The notes under the pieces are model-generated. The model ran no database searches and was not told the DNA's origin. It saw nothing but the letters and a program-made list of their open reading frames with translations. From positions 868,001 through 932,000 of the forward strand of contig NZ_NJIX01000002.1 of assembly GCF_002209485.1 (NCBI RefSeq): a stretch of 64,000 nt of DNA, read 5' to 3'. Shown here one piece after another: positions 1 to 7,493 of this stretch (positions are counted from its first letter, which is position 1; each line of letters starts with the position of its first letter). Position numbers and translations under genes: made by a program. The stretch comes from Achromobacter sp. HZ34 (lineage in GTDB: Bacteria; Pseudomonadota; Gammaproteobacteria; Burkholderiales; Burkholderiaceae_B).

Positions 1-291
1 CGTGCCTATGGTGCCGTGGCCGCACATCGGCAGGCAACCCGAGGTTTCGATGAACAGGAAGGCGATGTCGCAATCCGGCCGGGTGGGCGGATACAGGATG
101 GCACCGGACATCATGTCATGGCCGCGCGGCTCGAACATCAGGCCGGTGCGGATCCAGTCGTAGTCACGCAGAAAATGCGCGCGCTTCTCGACCATGTTCG
201 CGCCGACCAGCGCCGGCGCGCCGCCGGCAACCAGGCGCACCGGGTTGCCGCAAGTATGGCCGTCGACGCAGAAGAAAGTGTGAGAGTTCAT
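1..291 (-). CDS. 4-hydroxyproline 2-epimerase / proline racemase family, 3' end missing
   Basis: Only the first 97 codons are present; the gene runs off the left edge. The opening HTFFCVDGHTCGNPVRLV and the block SGCLPMCGHGTIG (about residues 84-96) are typical of the proline racemase/hydroxyproline epimerase family. Cys90 in MCGHGT is the expected first catalytic cysteine; the second lies outside the window. Family members invert C2 of trans-4-hydroxyproline or proline in the cytoplasm. The ATG at 291 shares ATGA with the stop of the upstream MFS gene, so it is probably the last visible gene of a prpE-led operon. Hydroxyproline is more likely than proline as substrate, but the distinguishing residues are not in view. 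Confidence 0.85.
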   Translation of the reverse strand, partial: MNSHTFFCVDGHTCGNPVRLVAGGAPALVGANMVEKRAHFLRDYDWIRTGLMFEPRGHDMMSGAILYPPTRPDCDIAFLFIETSGCLPMCGHGTIGT

Positions 292-1694
292 AGACGTTCC
301 CGCATACCCTGAGCCAGGTCGACCCGCCGCAACAGCGCCAGGCCGCCCACGAAGAAAAGTCCTGTGATGAGAATGGCCAGGCGATGATTCCCTTGCGTCA
401 GCCAGGTGATCAGGCCATAGGTCAAGGGGCCGACCACCGCGGCCAACTGCACCGAAAACGTCCACAAGGCGAAGAATTCCGCCTGCCGTCCCGCCGGCGC
501 CAGCGATCCCACCATGGCGCGGCCGGCGCTCTGGCTGGTGCCCATGCACAGCCCGGCCAGGAATGCCGCTACCCAGAACACCGGCACCGCCACGGCGAAA
601 TACGCCACCAGCACCATGACGATCCAGCCGCACAGTGTAATTGTCAGTGCCCGCTTGTGGCCGATGCGGTCCTGCATGTAGCCGAACAGGAAGGCCCCGG
701 CCGCGGCGGCGATATTCACCACGAAGACCAGCAGCATGGTCTGTTCGGTGCGAAAGCCCATGGCCTGCTCCGCGTACACCGCTGCCAGCGTGATGACCAC
801 CGCCACGCCGGCCTGGTAGCAGGCCACGCACATCAGCAGGCGGCGGAACTGGACGTAGTGCGTGCGCGTCTCGCGCCACGCATGTGCCAGTTGGCTCAGC
901 ATGGCGGGCGTGGCGCGGCGCGCACTTCCCTCGGGCGCCGGCACGGCCCGTTCACGCAGGAACAGGAAAGACGGCAGGGCCGACAAGGCGAAGACGGCGC
1001 AAGTCACCAGGACCACCCAGGGCACGAACTGCTCCGCGCCCAGCCCGCGGCCTTGCGCCAGCGTCACCACCACCAGCGACAGGCCCAGGCTGAGCAGGCC
1101 GCCGCAATAGCCGAAGCTCCAGCCCCAACCGGACACCCGCCCCAGCGCATGTGGCCGCGCGAGCTCGGGCAGGAAGGCCGCCACCACCGACTCGCCGATG
1201 CAGTAGAAGTAATTGGACAAGGCAATGCCGATCAAGGCCGGCCAGACGTCGCCCGCCCCGACACGCGCCAGGCTGAGCGTCGCCAGGATGCAGCCCACCG
1301 TGCTGGCGAACAGCAGCCGGCGCTTGGCCGCGCGGGCGTCGGCGCGCGCGCCCAGCGTCGGCATGGTCAACATGATGGCCAGATAGGACAGCGACAGCGC
1401 GCCGGTCCAGGCCAGGGTGGCCCAATGTTCGCCGCGCCCGACCACGCCGACGAAATACGCGCTGAACACCGTGGTCAGGATGACCGTGGTGTAGCCCGAG
1501 TTGGCGAAGTCATACATGGCCCAGGCCCAGACCTCGCGCCGGGCCACGCCGGGATTCAGGCTGGTGGCCGCCAGGGCTGGGGCCGCGCCGCCCGCCGCGG
1601 CCGGTGCACCGGAATTACCGGAATCACCGGAATCACCGGAATCACCGGCCTGGCCAGCCTGGCCAGCGTTGCCGGCTTGCGGCGGCAGTGGCAT
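288..1694 (-). CDS. MFS transporter, UMF1 (Atg22-like) type
   Basis: This 468-residue membrane protein has about 12 hydrophobic segments. The stretch REVWAWAMYDFANSGYTT, roughly residues 53-70, is a signature of the UMF1/Atg22-like permeases. Substrates of bacterial members are mostly unknown; the neighbours suggest an amino-acid derivative or short acid, which is inference. The first ~50 residues are low complexity, with GQA, GDS and GNS triplets encoded by a 9-bp repeat, and are unlikely to be part of the transporter fold. The ATG at 1694 overlaps the upstream stop as TAATG, and the stop overlaps the epimerase start. No internal start has a better context. Confidence 0.8.
   Translation of the reverse strand: MPLPPQAGNAGQAGQAGDSGDSGDSGNSGAPAAAGGAAPALAATSLNPGVARREVWAWAMYDFANSGYTTVILTTVFSAYFVGVVGRGEHWATLAWTGALSLSYLAIMLTMPTLGARADARAAKRRLLFASTVGCILATLSLARVGAGDVWPALIGIALSNYFYCIGESVVAAFLPELARPHALGRVSGWGWSFGYCGGLLSLGLSLVVVTLAQGRGLGAEQFVPWVVLVTCAVFALSALPSFLFLRERAVPAPEGSARRATPAMLSQLAHAWRETRTHYVQFRRLLMCVACYQAGVAVVITLAAVYAEQAMGFRTEQTMLLVFVVNIAAAAGAFLFGYMQDRIGHKRALTITLCGWIVMVLVAYFAVAVPVFWVAAFLAGLCMGTSQSAGRAMVGSLAPAGRQAEFFALWTFSVQLAAVVGPLTYGLITWLTQGNHRLAILITGLFFVGGLALLRRVDLAQGMRERL
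1611..1673. repeat. 9-bp minisatellite in the MFS N-terminus
   Basis: Seven contiguous 9-bp units lie here. On the plus strand they read GGAATTACC, three times GGAATCACC, GGCCTGGCC, AGCCTGGCC and AGCGTTGCC. On the coding strand they give Gly-Gln/Asn-Ala and Gly-Asp-Ser triplets near the amino end of the permease. All units are in frame, so copy-number change would lengthen or shorten the protein without a frameshift. Confidence 0.85.
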
Positions 1695-2098
1695 TACAGG
1701 CCCAGGGCCGCGATGCCTGCCTTGGCGGTGGCGGCATCGTCAGCCGCCTGCACGCCGGACACGCCCACCGCGCCCACCACCACGCCTTGCGCGACGATGG
1801 GCACACCGCCTTCCAGCATGCCCGTCATGGGCGCCGACAGAAAGGCGTAGCGGCCGGTGTTGATGGAGTCTTCGTAGACCTTGGATTCGCGCCGCCCCAC
1901 GGCGGCGGTCTGCGCCTTGGCCGGTGCGATCTGCGCCGAGATGGGCGCGGCGCCATCCAGGCGCAGCATTCCCAGCAGATGGCCGCCGTCATCGGCCACC
2001 GCGATCGACACCGCCCACTTATTGGACAGCGCATGCGCTTCAGCGGCCGCCAGGATCTTCTTGACGTCGTCGGCGGTAAGGACAGGCTTGCTATTCAT
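1694..2098 (-). CDS. HbpS/GlcG family protein
   Basis: A 134-residue protein with the features of the GlcG/HbpS (DUF336) fold: an AVADDGGHLLGMLRLDGA segment and an alanine/glycine-rich C-terminus with GGVPIV and VGAVGVSG. Some members bind haem or cobalamin-like ligands, and others sit in catabolic operons with no known role. The ATG at 2098 overlaps the prpE stop (ATGA) and its own stop overlaps the MFS start (TAATG). This argues for translational coupling and a shared function. A longer open frame reaching 2413 is a shadow inside prpE. No signal peptide is visible. Confidence 0.8.
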   Translation of the reverse strand: MNSKPVLTADDVKKILAAAEAHALSNKWAVSIAVADDGGHLLGMLRLDGAAPISAQIAPAKAQTAAVGRRESKVYEDSINTGRYAFLSAPMTGMLEGGVPIVAQGVVVGAVGVSGVQAADDAATAKAGIAALGL

Positions 2099-3981
2099 CT
2101 CAGCGATTCCTTGATCAGTTCCAGTGCGTTGGGGTCCTCGATCGTTGCCAGGTCGCCGGGATCGCGTCCTTCGCACACCGCCACGATAGCCCGCCGCAAG
2201 ACCTTGCCGGAACGCGTCTTGGGCAAGGCCGCGACGAACAGGATGCGCGCCGGCCGCGCCACCGGGCCCAGTTGCTGATCGACCACGCGCATCATATCGC
2301 CTTCCAGCGCGCGCATGGCAGCGTCGCCTTCGGCCTGGCCGGGATCCTTCAACACCACGAAAGCCTGCGCCACCTGTCCCTTCAGCGCATCCGCCACGCC
2401 CACCACGGCGCATTCGGCCACGCTGCCGTGGCTGCTCAGGGACTCTTCGATCTCCCGCGTACCCAGCCGGTGGCCGGCCACGTTGATCACGTCGTCGGTG
2501 CGCCCCAGGATGAACCAGTAGCCGTCGTCATCCACCAGTCCCCAGTCGAAAGTCGAATACACCTGGCGGCCCGGGATGGATTCGAAATACGTACGCACGA
2601 ACCGTTCGTCATCGCCCCAGATCGTGCTCATGGCGCCCGGCGGCAACGGTGGCACGATGGCCACCACGCCCTTGCGGCCCGGCTCCAGGTCCTGGCCGGT
2701 ATTTTCGTCGACCACCCTGACGTCATAACCATAGGTGGGAAAGGACGGACTGCCCAGGCGCGGCGGCGTGCGTTCGACGCCGGGCTGGGCCGACAGGATG
2801 GGCCAGCCGCTTTCGGTCTGCCAGTAGTTGTCGATGATGGGTTTGCCCACGGCCTCGCCGATCCAGCGCGCGGTCGGCTCGTCCAGCGGTTCGCCGGCCA
2901 GGTAGATGGCGCGCAGGGACGACAGGTCGTGGCGCCGCAGCAGTTCGGGATCCTGGCGCTTGAGCACGCGCACCGCGGTCGGCGCCGAGAACAGGGTGTT
3001 GACCTTGTAACGCTCGACCAGCCGCCACAGGATGGCGGCGTCCGGCCGCAACGGCGTGCCCTCGTAAAGCAGGGTGGCCTGGCCACCGATCAAGGGGCCA
3101 TAGACGATATAGGAGTGGCCCACCACCCAGCCGATGTCGCTGGTGCAGAAAAAGGTCTCGCCCGGCTTGCCGTCGAAGATGTATTCCATCGAGGCGGCCA
3201 GCGCCACGGTGTAGCCGCCCGTGTCGCGCTGCACGCCCTTGGGCTTGCCGGTGGTGCCGGAGGTGTAGAGGATGTAGCTGGGCTCGGACGACTCCAGCCA
3301 GGTCACGGGCACGCGCGCGCCTTCATGGCGGGTGCGCAGTTGCGCATAGTCCCATTCGCCGTCTGCCAGCGGCGCCGGCGCCAGGCCACGATCCAGGACG
3401 ATGACGGCGGCGGGACGCGACTGGCAGAGGGTCAGCGCCTGGTCCAGCAGCGGCTTGTAGGCCATGACCTTGCCCCCGCGCGAACCGGCGTCGGCGGACA
3501 CGATGACCTTGGGCCGCGCATCGTCGATGCGTTGCGCCAGGTTGTGCGCGGCGAAGCCGCCGAACACCACGGAATGGATGGCGCCCAGGCGGGCGCAAGC
3601 CAGCATGGTGAATACGGCCTCGGGCACCATGGGCATGTAGACCAGCACCCGGTCCCCCTGCCCCACCCCCTGCTCGCGCAACATGGCGGCCACCGCGTTG
3701 ACCTCTTCATGCAGCTGCGCCTGCGTATATATGCGCTCCTGGTCGACCTCGGTCGACACCCAGATCAGCGCTTGTCTATCCCCCTGAAGAGGGACCCAGC
3801 GGTCCACGGCGTTGTAACAAAGATTGGTTTTGCCGCCGACGAACCAGCGCGCAAATGGCAGGCGGCTGTCATCCAAAGTCTGTTGCGGCGGCATATCCCA
3901 GTGAATCCGGGCGCCCTCCCGGCGCCAGAACTCTTCCCGCTGATTGACGGAAACATAGTGGAAATCCCGGATTTTTTGCAC
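2095..3981 (-). CDS. prpE: Propionate--CoA ligase
   Basis: A 628-residue adenylate-forming acyl-CoA synthetase. YTSGTTGKPKGVQRDTGG (about residue 240) is the ATP-binding P-loop in its PrpE form. Near the C-terminus, DWGLVDDDGYWFILGRTDD and GHRLGTREIEE give the A8 hinge, and PKTRSGKVLRR carries the catalytic lysine. It converts a short-chain acid, ATP and CoA to acyl-CoA, AMP and PPi; propionate is most likely from motif resemblance, while acrylate or acetate remain possible. The start is a GTG at 3981 preceded by AGGAG six bases away. It is the first gene of the overlapping operon. No 2-methylcitrate cycle genes are in view. Confidence 0.88.
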   Translation of the reverse strand: MQKIRDFHYVSVNQREEFWRREGARIHWDMPPQQTLDDSRLPFARWFVGGKTNLCYNAVDRWVPLQGDRQALIWVSTEVDQERIYTQAQLHEEVNAVAAMLREQGVGQGDRVLVYMPMVPEAVFTMLACARLGAIHSVVFGGFAAHNLAQRIDDARPKVIVSADAGSRGGKVMAYKPLLDQALTLCQSRPAAVIVLDRGLAPAPLADGEWDYAQLRTRHEGARVPVTWLESSEPSYILYTSGTTGKPKGVQRDTGGYTVALAASMEYIFDGKPGETFFCTSDIGWVVGHSYIVYGPLIGGQATLLYEGTPLRPDAAILWRLVERYKVNTLFSAPTAVRVLKRQDPELLRRHDLSSLRAIYLAGEPLDEPTARWIGEAVGKPIIDNYWQTESGWPILSAQPGVERTPPRLGSPSFPTYGYDVRVVDENTGQDLEPGRKGVVAIVPPLPPGAMSTIWGDDERFVRTYFESIPGRQVYSTFDWGLVDDDGYWFILGRTDDVINVAGHRLGTREIEESLSSHGSVAECAVVGVADALKGQVAQAFVVLKDPGQAEGDAAMRALEGDMMRVVDQQLGPVARPARILFVAALPKTRSGKVLRRAIVAVCEGRDPGDLATIEDPNALELIKESLR

Positions 3982-4359
3982 GCGTGTCTCCTGTTATGGT
4001 TCAACTGTTTCAGATTCTTGTCGATCCTTACCAGTTATGTGGTCTTGTCAGAGAACAAATACAGTTCTCTCAAGACACCCGCTGCGGCTTCATCGGCGGC
4101 GAGGTATCCCTCGGATACCCAGGAGGGTCGACCTGCAGCGCTCTTTTTGAAGTTCGCTAGATTCTAGCCATATCAGTGCTGCTTAACTAATGCAAATCGT
4201 TACATTTTAGGTATACGCAAAGTCATCCTAAACTGTACGCAACATTGATAGAATCACGCGAGTTATTACAGGTCAGTTAACACATTGCGTTAACCTCCTT
4301 CAACTTTCACGGCGGTCGTCCGTCGTCTTCCAGGCGTCTCAAGCGCCTTCAAGCGAACA
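3982..4359. other. Divergent intergenic region, prpE / NlpC lipoprotein
   Basis: These 378 bases separate two divergent genes and are clearly richer in A+T than their surroundings between about 4150 and 4300, as expected for promoters in both directions. A spaced inverted repeat GTTAAC-N7-GTTAAC lies near 4277-4296, about 65 bases before the lipoprotein start. A second imperfect one, around GTATCCCTCGGATAC, lies near 4107-4121. Either could bind a regulator. No coding region or convincing -35/-10 pair was identified. Confidence 0.5.
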
Positions 4360-5049
4360 ATGAACCGATACGGCCACCGTCTCTCACGATTCTTCTCTCC
4401 CCTCCTCCAGAATTCCCGCGCGCTGCGGCTCGGTAGCGTGACGCTAGGCGTCGCCATCCTGGCCGGCTGCGCCAATACCGGTACCTCTGACCGCTATGAC
4501 TACGCATCGACCGATCTGGAAGGCTATGAAGCCCAGTGGGCCAGCAATGCCGACGATCCCATCGGCATGCTGTTGGCGGAGAAGCTGCGCCGCCCCGCGC
4601 GCGGCACGGGCATGGCCTACAAGTCGAGCGGCAACGGCACCGACAATGTGCTGCTGGCGGGCGAGGCATTGAATTACCTGGGCATCCGCTACCGCTTCGG
4701 CGGCTCGTCGCCGTCGACCGGCTTCGATTGCAGCGGCCTGGTTTCGTACGTCGCCCAACAATCGCTGGGCCTGAAGCTGCCGCGCAACGCCGCCGATATC
4801 TATCAGAAGGTGGGCGTATCGGTAGCGCGCAATGATCTGCAGGTGGGCGACCTGGTGTTCTTCAACACCATGGGCCGCCGCTATTCGCATGTCGGCATCT
4901 ATCTGGGCGACGACCGCTTCGTCCACTCGCCCAGCGCCGGCGGCAAGGTGCGCATCGAGAGCATGGAACTGGCGTACTGGAGCAAGCGCTACAACGGCGC
5001 CCGCCGCATCGACAACACGCTCATCGCGCAGGCTCGTGCCGGCAATTGA
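4360..5049 (+). CDS. NlpC/P60 (C40) peptidoglycan endopeptidase, lipoprotein
   Basis: A 229-residue protein. A type II signal peptide ends at LAGC, so Cys37 would be lipidated. After a linker, the NlpC/P60 domain occupies about residues 98-220. The catalytic Cys124 is in GFDCSGLV, and His177 in YSHVGIYLGDDRF supplies the second catalytic residue. His189 follows in the next block. These enzymes cut the D-Glu/DAP-type bond in peptide stems (Spr/MepS-like) during wall growth. It stands alone, divergent from prpE, and ends at a strong hairpin. The E. coli homologues are close in length. Confidence 0.9.
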   Translation: MNRYGHRLSRFFSPLLQNSRALRLGSVTLGVAILAGCANTGTSDRYDYASTDLEGYEAQWASNADDPIGMLLAEKLRRPARGTGMAYKSSGNGTDNVLLAGEALNYLGIRYRFGGSSPSTGFDCSGLVSYVAQQSLGLKLPRNAADIYQKVGVSVARNDLQVGDLVFFNTMGRRYSHVGIYLGDDRFVHSPSAGGKVRIESMELAYWSKRYNGARRIDNTLIAQARAGN

Positions 5050-5080
5050 TATAAGCGCCAGGGCGCATTGCCCATAAAAA

Positions 5081-5106
5081 AACGCCCGTTCCATTGAACG
5101 GGCGTT
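5081..5106. terminator. Bidirectional intrinsic terminator
   Basis: A perfect 11-bp stem, AACGCCCGTTC (5081-5091) and GAACGGGCGTT (5096-5106), closes on a CATT loop. An A-run precedes it and a T-rich tail follows, so it can stop transcripts of both the lipoprotein gene and the convergent cytochrome b561 gene. Confidence 0.85.
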
Positions 5107-5127
5107 TCGTTTCGGCGGAGCGCTCCT

Positions 5128-5658
5128 TTACGACTTCCCGACCATGGACCGCAGTACGCCATCGCGGCGGATCAGGCCGTGATACAGCGCCGCGGCGAAG
5201 TGGGCGACGAAGGTCAGGAAGAACAGATAAGCCAGCCAGCGATGCGCCAGCCGCAACCAGGCGAATACGGCGGGATCGGCCGGCGCGATCGGCGGCAGCG
5301 TCACTCCCGCCCACAGCGTCACCGGATAGCCGCCGGCCGACACCATCGCCCAGCCGATCAAGGGCATCGCGATCATCAGCCCGTACATCGCCAGATGCGA
5401 GCCATGCGCGGCCAGCTTCTGCCACGCCGGCAGGTCCGCGGGCAAGGGCGGCTGCCGCGATGCCAGCCGCACGATCAGCCGCAGACAGACCAGCACCAAT
5501 ATCGCGGCACCCAGCGGCCGGTGTAGCGACAGCAGCACGTCGTGCCACGTCGACACGGTGGCCGTCATGCCCACCCCGATGAACAGCATGGTGACGATCA
5601 TCACCGCCATGAGCCAGTGCAGCAGGCGTGCGGGCCAGACAAATACAGTTTTCATCAT
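5128..5658 (-). CDS. Cytochrome b561 family protein
   Basis: A 176-residue, four-helix membrane protein. Histidines suited to b-type haem are in ARLLHWLMAV, LLSLHRPLG, AHGSHLAMYG and LAHRWLAYLFF. Family members move electrons from the quinone pool, or quench superoxide through quinol oxidation (CybB-like). The ATG at 5658 overlaps the stop of the peroxidase gene (ATGA), so the two are co-translated; the cytochrome could supply electrons to the membrane-anchored peroxidase. A second in-frame ATG lies at 5655. Expression is probably driven by the paired motifs at 6777-6846. Confidence 0.9.
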   Translation of the reverse strand: MMKTVFVWPARLLHWLMAVMIVTMLFIGVGMTATVSTWHDVLLSLHRPLGAAILVLVCLRLIVRLASRQPPLPADLPAWQKLAAHGSHLAMYGLMIAMPLIGWAMVSAGGYPVTLWAGVTLPPIAPADPAVFAWLRLAHRWLAYLFFLTFVAHFAAALYHGLIRRDGVLRSMVGKS

Positions 5659-6734
5659 TTTTTCTCCGAAGACAGGGGCGCCGCGCCGGGGACGCCGGCT
5701 TCTTCACTGGTACGCCGCAGATAGGAATCCGCGTAGGCGGCGGATCGCGCCGCCAGCAGCGGATCGCCGGAGACCTGGATGCCCTGGGGCAAGACGGTCG
5801 GGTCGTAGTTCACGTCCCGACAGGGACCGCTGTCCTGCGGCGCCACGTCATTCAGCACCAGGGTGCCGGCGTCTATGGTCTTGCGGTCGGCAGGCCAGGC
5901 CTTGGTGGCGTTGTCGACGGGATCGCCAGGGGCCGCCAGCGTCAATTCCAGTTTCCAGCTTTGCGCACCGGCCGCGATACGGCGCGGCAGATCCTCGCGC
6001 AGGATGTCCGGATCGCCGGCAGCCGCCACCTGGCCGGCGCCGTCGGTCTGCTGCGGCACCATGCGCCAGCGCACCGCCTGCCGGCCGCCGTCCTTGTTCA
6101 CCAGATAGAAGGCGTTCAACGAGTAATACGTTTCGGTGGCGAAGCTGGCGCTGGGCTTGGCGCCCTTCACCCAGGCCAGGAACTCGGCCATTTCCGGATG
6201 CGCACCGACGAAGGCCTTGACCTTCGCGGGGTCGGGCTTGCCCGTCTTCGGATCGGGCGCGCTGGCGGTCAGTTGTTCATAGAAGGCCTGCGGTGTCGCC
6301 AGGGGGAAGACCGGCATGCTGTTCATGCCGGTGCGCCACTGCTGGCCGTCCGGCGCCGTCAGGCGCAGGGCCATGCTGCGGATCGGCACGCTGCTGTCCG
6401 GCGCATAGGGATTGCCGCCCGGCAGCGCGAAGCGGCCGACCACGGGGCTTTTGCGCGCCTCGAAGAACGGGGCGGTGGAATAGGCGCTGCCCGCGCCATT
6501 GCCTTCGAAATAGCCGATCACGCAGATACCCTTGGCGTGATTGCGCCGATAGCCTGGATGCTCGCCGCTATTGGCTTGCAAGGCGTCGACGACCTTTTTC
6601 GGGGTCAGCCGCGCGGGTGCCAGCCAGCCGCCGACATAGCCAAAGGCGAGCACGACGACCGCTACCGCGCCGCCGATGGCCACCCAACGCAGCGGCCGGT
6701 TGCCCGGATCGCCGTTTGAAGAACGCTGTGCCAT
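5655..6734 (-). CDS. Catalase-family peroxidase, membrane anchored
   Basis: A 359-residue protein of the short catalase-related peroxidase group (SrpA/YwaC-like catalase fold), far shorter than classical catalases. One hydrophobic segment at about residues 17-39 could anchor it, with the enzyme domain in the periplasm. HPGYRRNHAKG holds the probable distal His66, and ETYYSLNAFYLV near residue 210 carries candidate haem-ligand tyrosines. It should consume peroxide, more likely peroxidatically than catalatically. Start ATG 6734 has GGGAG eight bases upstream. Its leader holds two identical-spacing ECF-type promoter motifs, and it overlaps the cytochrome b561 gene. Confidence 0.88.
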   Translation of the reverse strand: MAQRSSNGDPGNRPLRWVAIGGAVAVVVLAFGYVGGWLAPARLTPKKVVDALQANSGEHPGYRRNHAKGICVIGYFEGNGAGSAYSTAPFFEARKSPVVGRFALPGGNPYAPDSSVPIRSMALRLTAPDGQQWRTGMNSMPVFPLATPQAFYEQLTASAPDPKTGKPDPAKVKAFVGAHPEMAEFLAWVKGAKPSASFATETYYSLNAFYLVNKDGGRQAVRWRMVPQQTDGAGQVAAAGDPDILREDLPRRIAAGAQSWKLELTLAAPGDPVDNATKAWPADRKTIDAGTLVLNDVAPQDSGPCRDVNYDPTVLPQGIQVSGDPLLAARSAAYADSYLRRTSEEAGVPGAAPLSSEKK

Positions 6735-6776
6735 GAAAATAACTCCCGACCGATGAGGTCCTGTACTGAACCGCTG

Positions 6777-6804
6777 TAAGACGCCGGAGCGCCCGGTTTA
6801 TTCC
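6777..6804 (-). promoter_or_regulatory. Putative ECF promoter, proximal to the peroxidase gene
   Basis: On the minus strand GGAATAA (6804-6798) is followed after 14 bases by CGTCTTA (6783-6777). Both boxes and the spacing recur at 6819-6846 and, in the opposite direction, at 6870-6897. The expected start near 6770 gives a leader of about 35 bases. Confidence 0.7.
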
Positions 6805-6818
6805 TTTCCGAACCGCTG

Positions 6819-6846
6819 TAAGACGCCGCAGCGGCAGGTTTATTCC
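6819..6846 (-). promoter_or_regulatory. Putative ECF promoter, distal to the peroxidase gene
   Basis: Second minus-strand copy: GGAATAA (6846-6840), 14-base spacer, CGTCTTA (6825-6819). It sits exactly 42 bases upstream of the proximal copy because of the direct repeat. Confidence 0.7.
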
Positions 6847-6869
6847 TTTAAACTTTTTTTGTTTTTGAT

Positions 6870-6897
6870 GGAATAAGACGCCGCGCCGAACGTCTAA
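6870..6897 (+). promoter_or_regulatory. Putative autoregulated ECF promoter of the sigma gene
   Basis: GGAATAA (6870-6876), a 14-base spacer and CGTCTAA (6891-6897) face the sigma gene. This matches the two minus-strand motifs apart from one base in the -10 box. The sigma ATG is about 75 bases after the expected start site. The arrangement suggests that the sigma factor activates both itself and the peroxidase operon. Confidence 0.7.
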
Positions 6898-6977
6898 CGA
6901 GGGCGATTGGCGTTTTTCTCCCGAGAGCAGCAGGCGCGTACCCTTCTGGCGCGCTTTCCAGGAAAGCCGGTCCGCTT

Positions 6978-7493
6978 ATGTCTTCGACTGAACTAGATGC
7001 GCAATTGCGTGAACTGATCCCGCGACTGCGGCGCTTCGCGCTGTGGCTGACGCGTGACGTCCACGCCGCCGACGACCTGGTGCAGTCGACCATGGAGCGG
7101 GCGCTGTCGCGTTGGGGCAGCCGGCGCGGGGACGACAGCCTGCGCAGCTGGCTGTTCACGATCCTGCATCGGCGCTTCCTGGATGGACAGCGCAGCGCGA
7201 AGCGCCAGACGCGGTTGCTGGACAATCTGCAGGAACCCGATGAGCCGCATTGGCCATCGGCCGAACACATGGCCAGCACCCGCGCGACGCTCAACGCCTT
7301 CAGCGAACTGTCGACCGAACAACGAGGCCTGCTGCTGCTGATCGCGGTGGAGGGCTTCACCTACCAGGAGGCGGCCGACCTCCTGGACGTGCCGATCGGC
7401 ACGGTGATGTCACGGCTGTCCCGCGCGCGCCAGGCCCTGCGCCAGCTGAGCGAGGGCAAACGCCCGGCGCCTTTATTGCGAGTCATGAAATGA
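6978..7493 (+). CDS. ECF RNA polymerase sigma factor
   Basis: A 171-residue group IV sigma factor with only regions 2 and 4. Region 2 spans about residues 12-75, with VHAADDLVQSTMERAL for core and -10 contacts. Region 4 spans about 110-160, and its helix-turn-helix is TYQEAADLLDVPIGTVMSRL. AGGAAAG lies upstream of ATG 6978. The anti-sigma gene overlaps its stop by ATGA. It is divergent from the peroxidase/cytochrome operon, and the gap holds three copies of one promoter motif, so that operon is its probable target. From memory, sigma genes beside catalase-like and b561 genes form a recognised ECF type; the group number was not checked. Confidence 0.9.
   Translation: MSSTELDAQLRELIPRLRRFALWLTRDVHAADDLVQSTMERALSRWGSRRGDDSLRSWLFTILHRRFLDGQRSAKRQTRLLDNLQEPDEPHWPSAEHMASTRATLNAFSELSTEQRGLLLLIAVEGFTYQEAADLLDVPIGTVMSRLSRARQALRQLSEGKRPAPLLRVMK

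Larger units (their letters stand above)
6768..6851. repeat. 42-bp direct repeat duplicating a promoter
   Basis: Two adjacent 42-bp copies (6768-6809 and 6810-6851) begin GAACCGCTGTAAGACGCCG and end GGTTTATTCCTTT. They differ only at a few bases in the middle and at the last two. Each contains one complete GGAATAA-N14-CGTCTTA motif on the minus strand, so the duplication produced tandem promoters for the peroxidase operon. Confidence 0.9.

Noticed and set aside
1694-2413. Longer start for the HbpS/GlcG-like gene
   Set aside because: The extra ~105 residues are an Arg/Gly-rich shadow of prpE; ATG 2098 gives the normal family length and the ATGA overlap.
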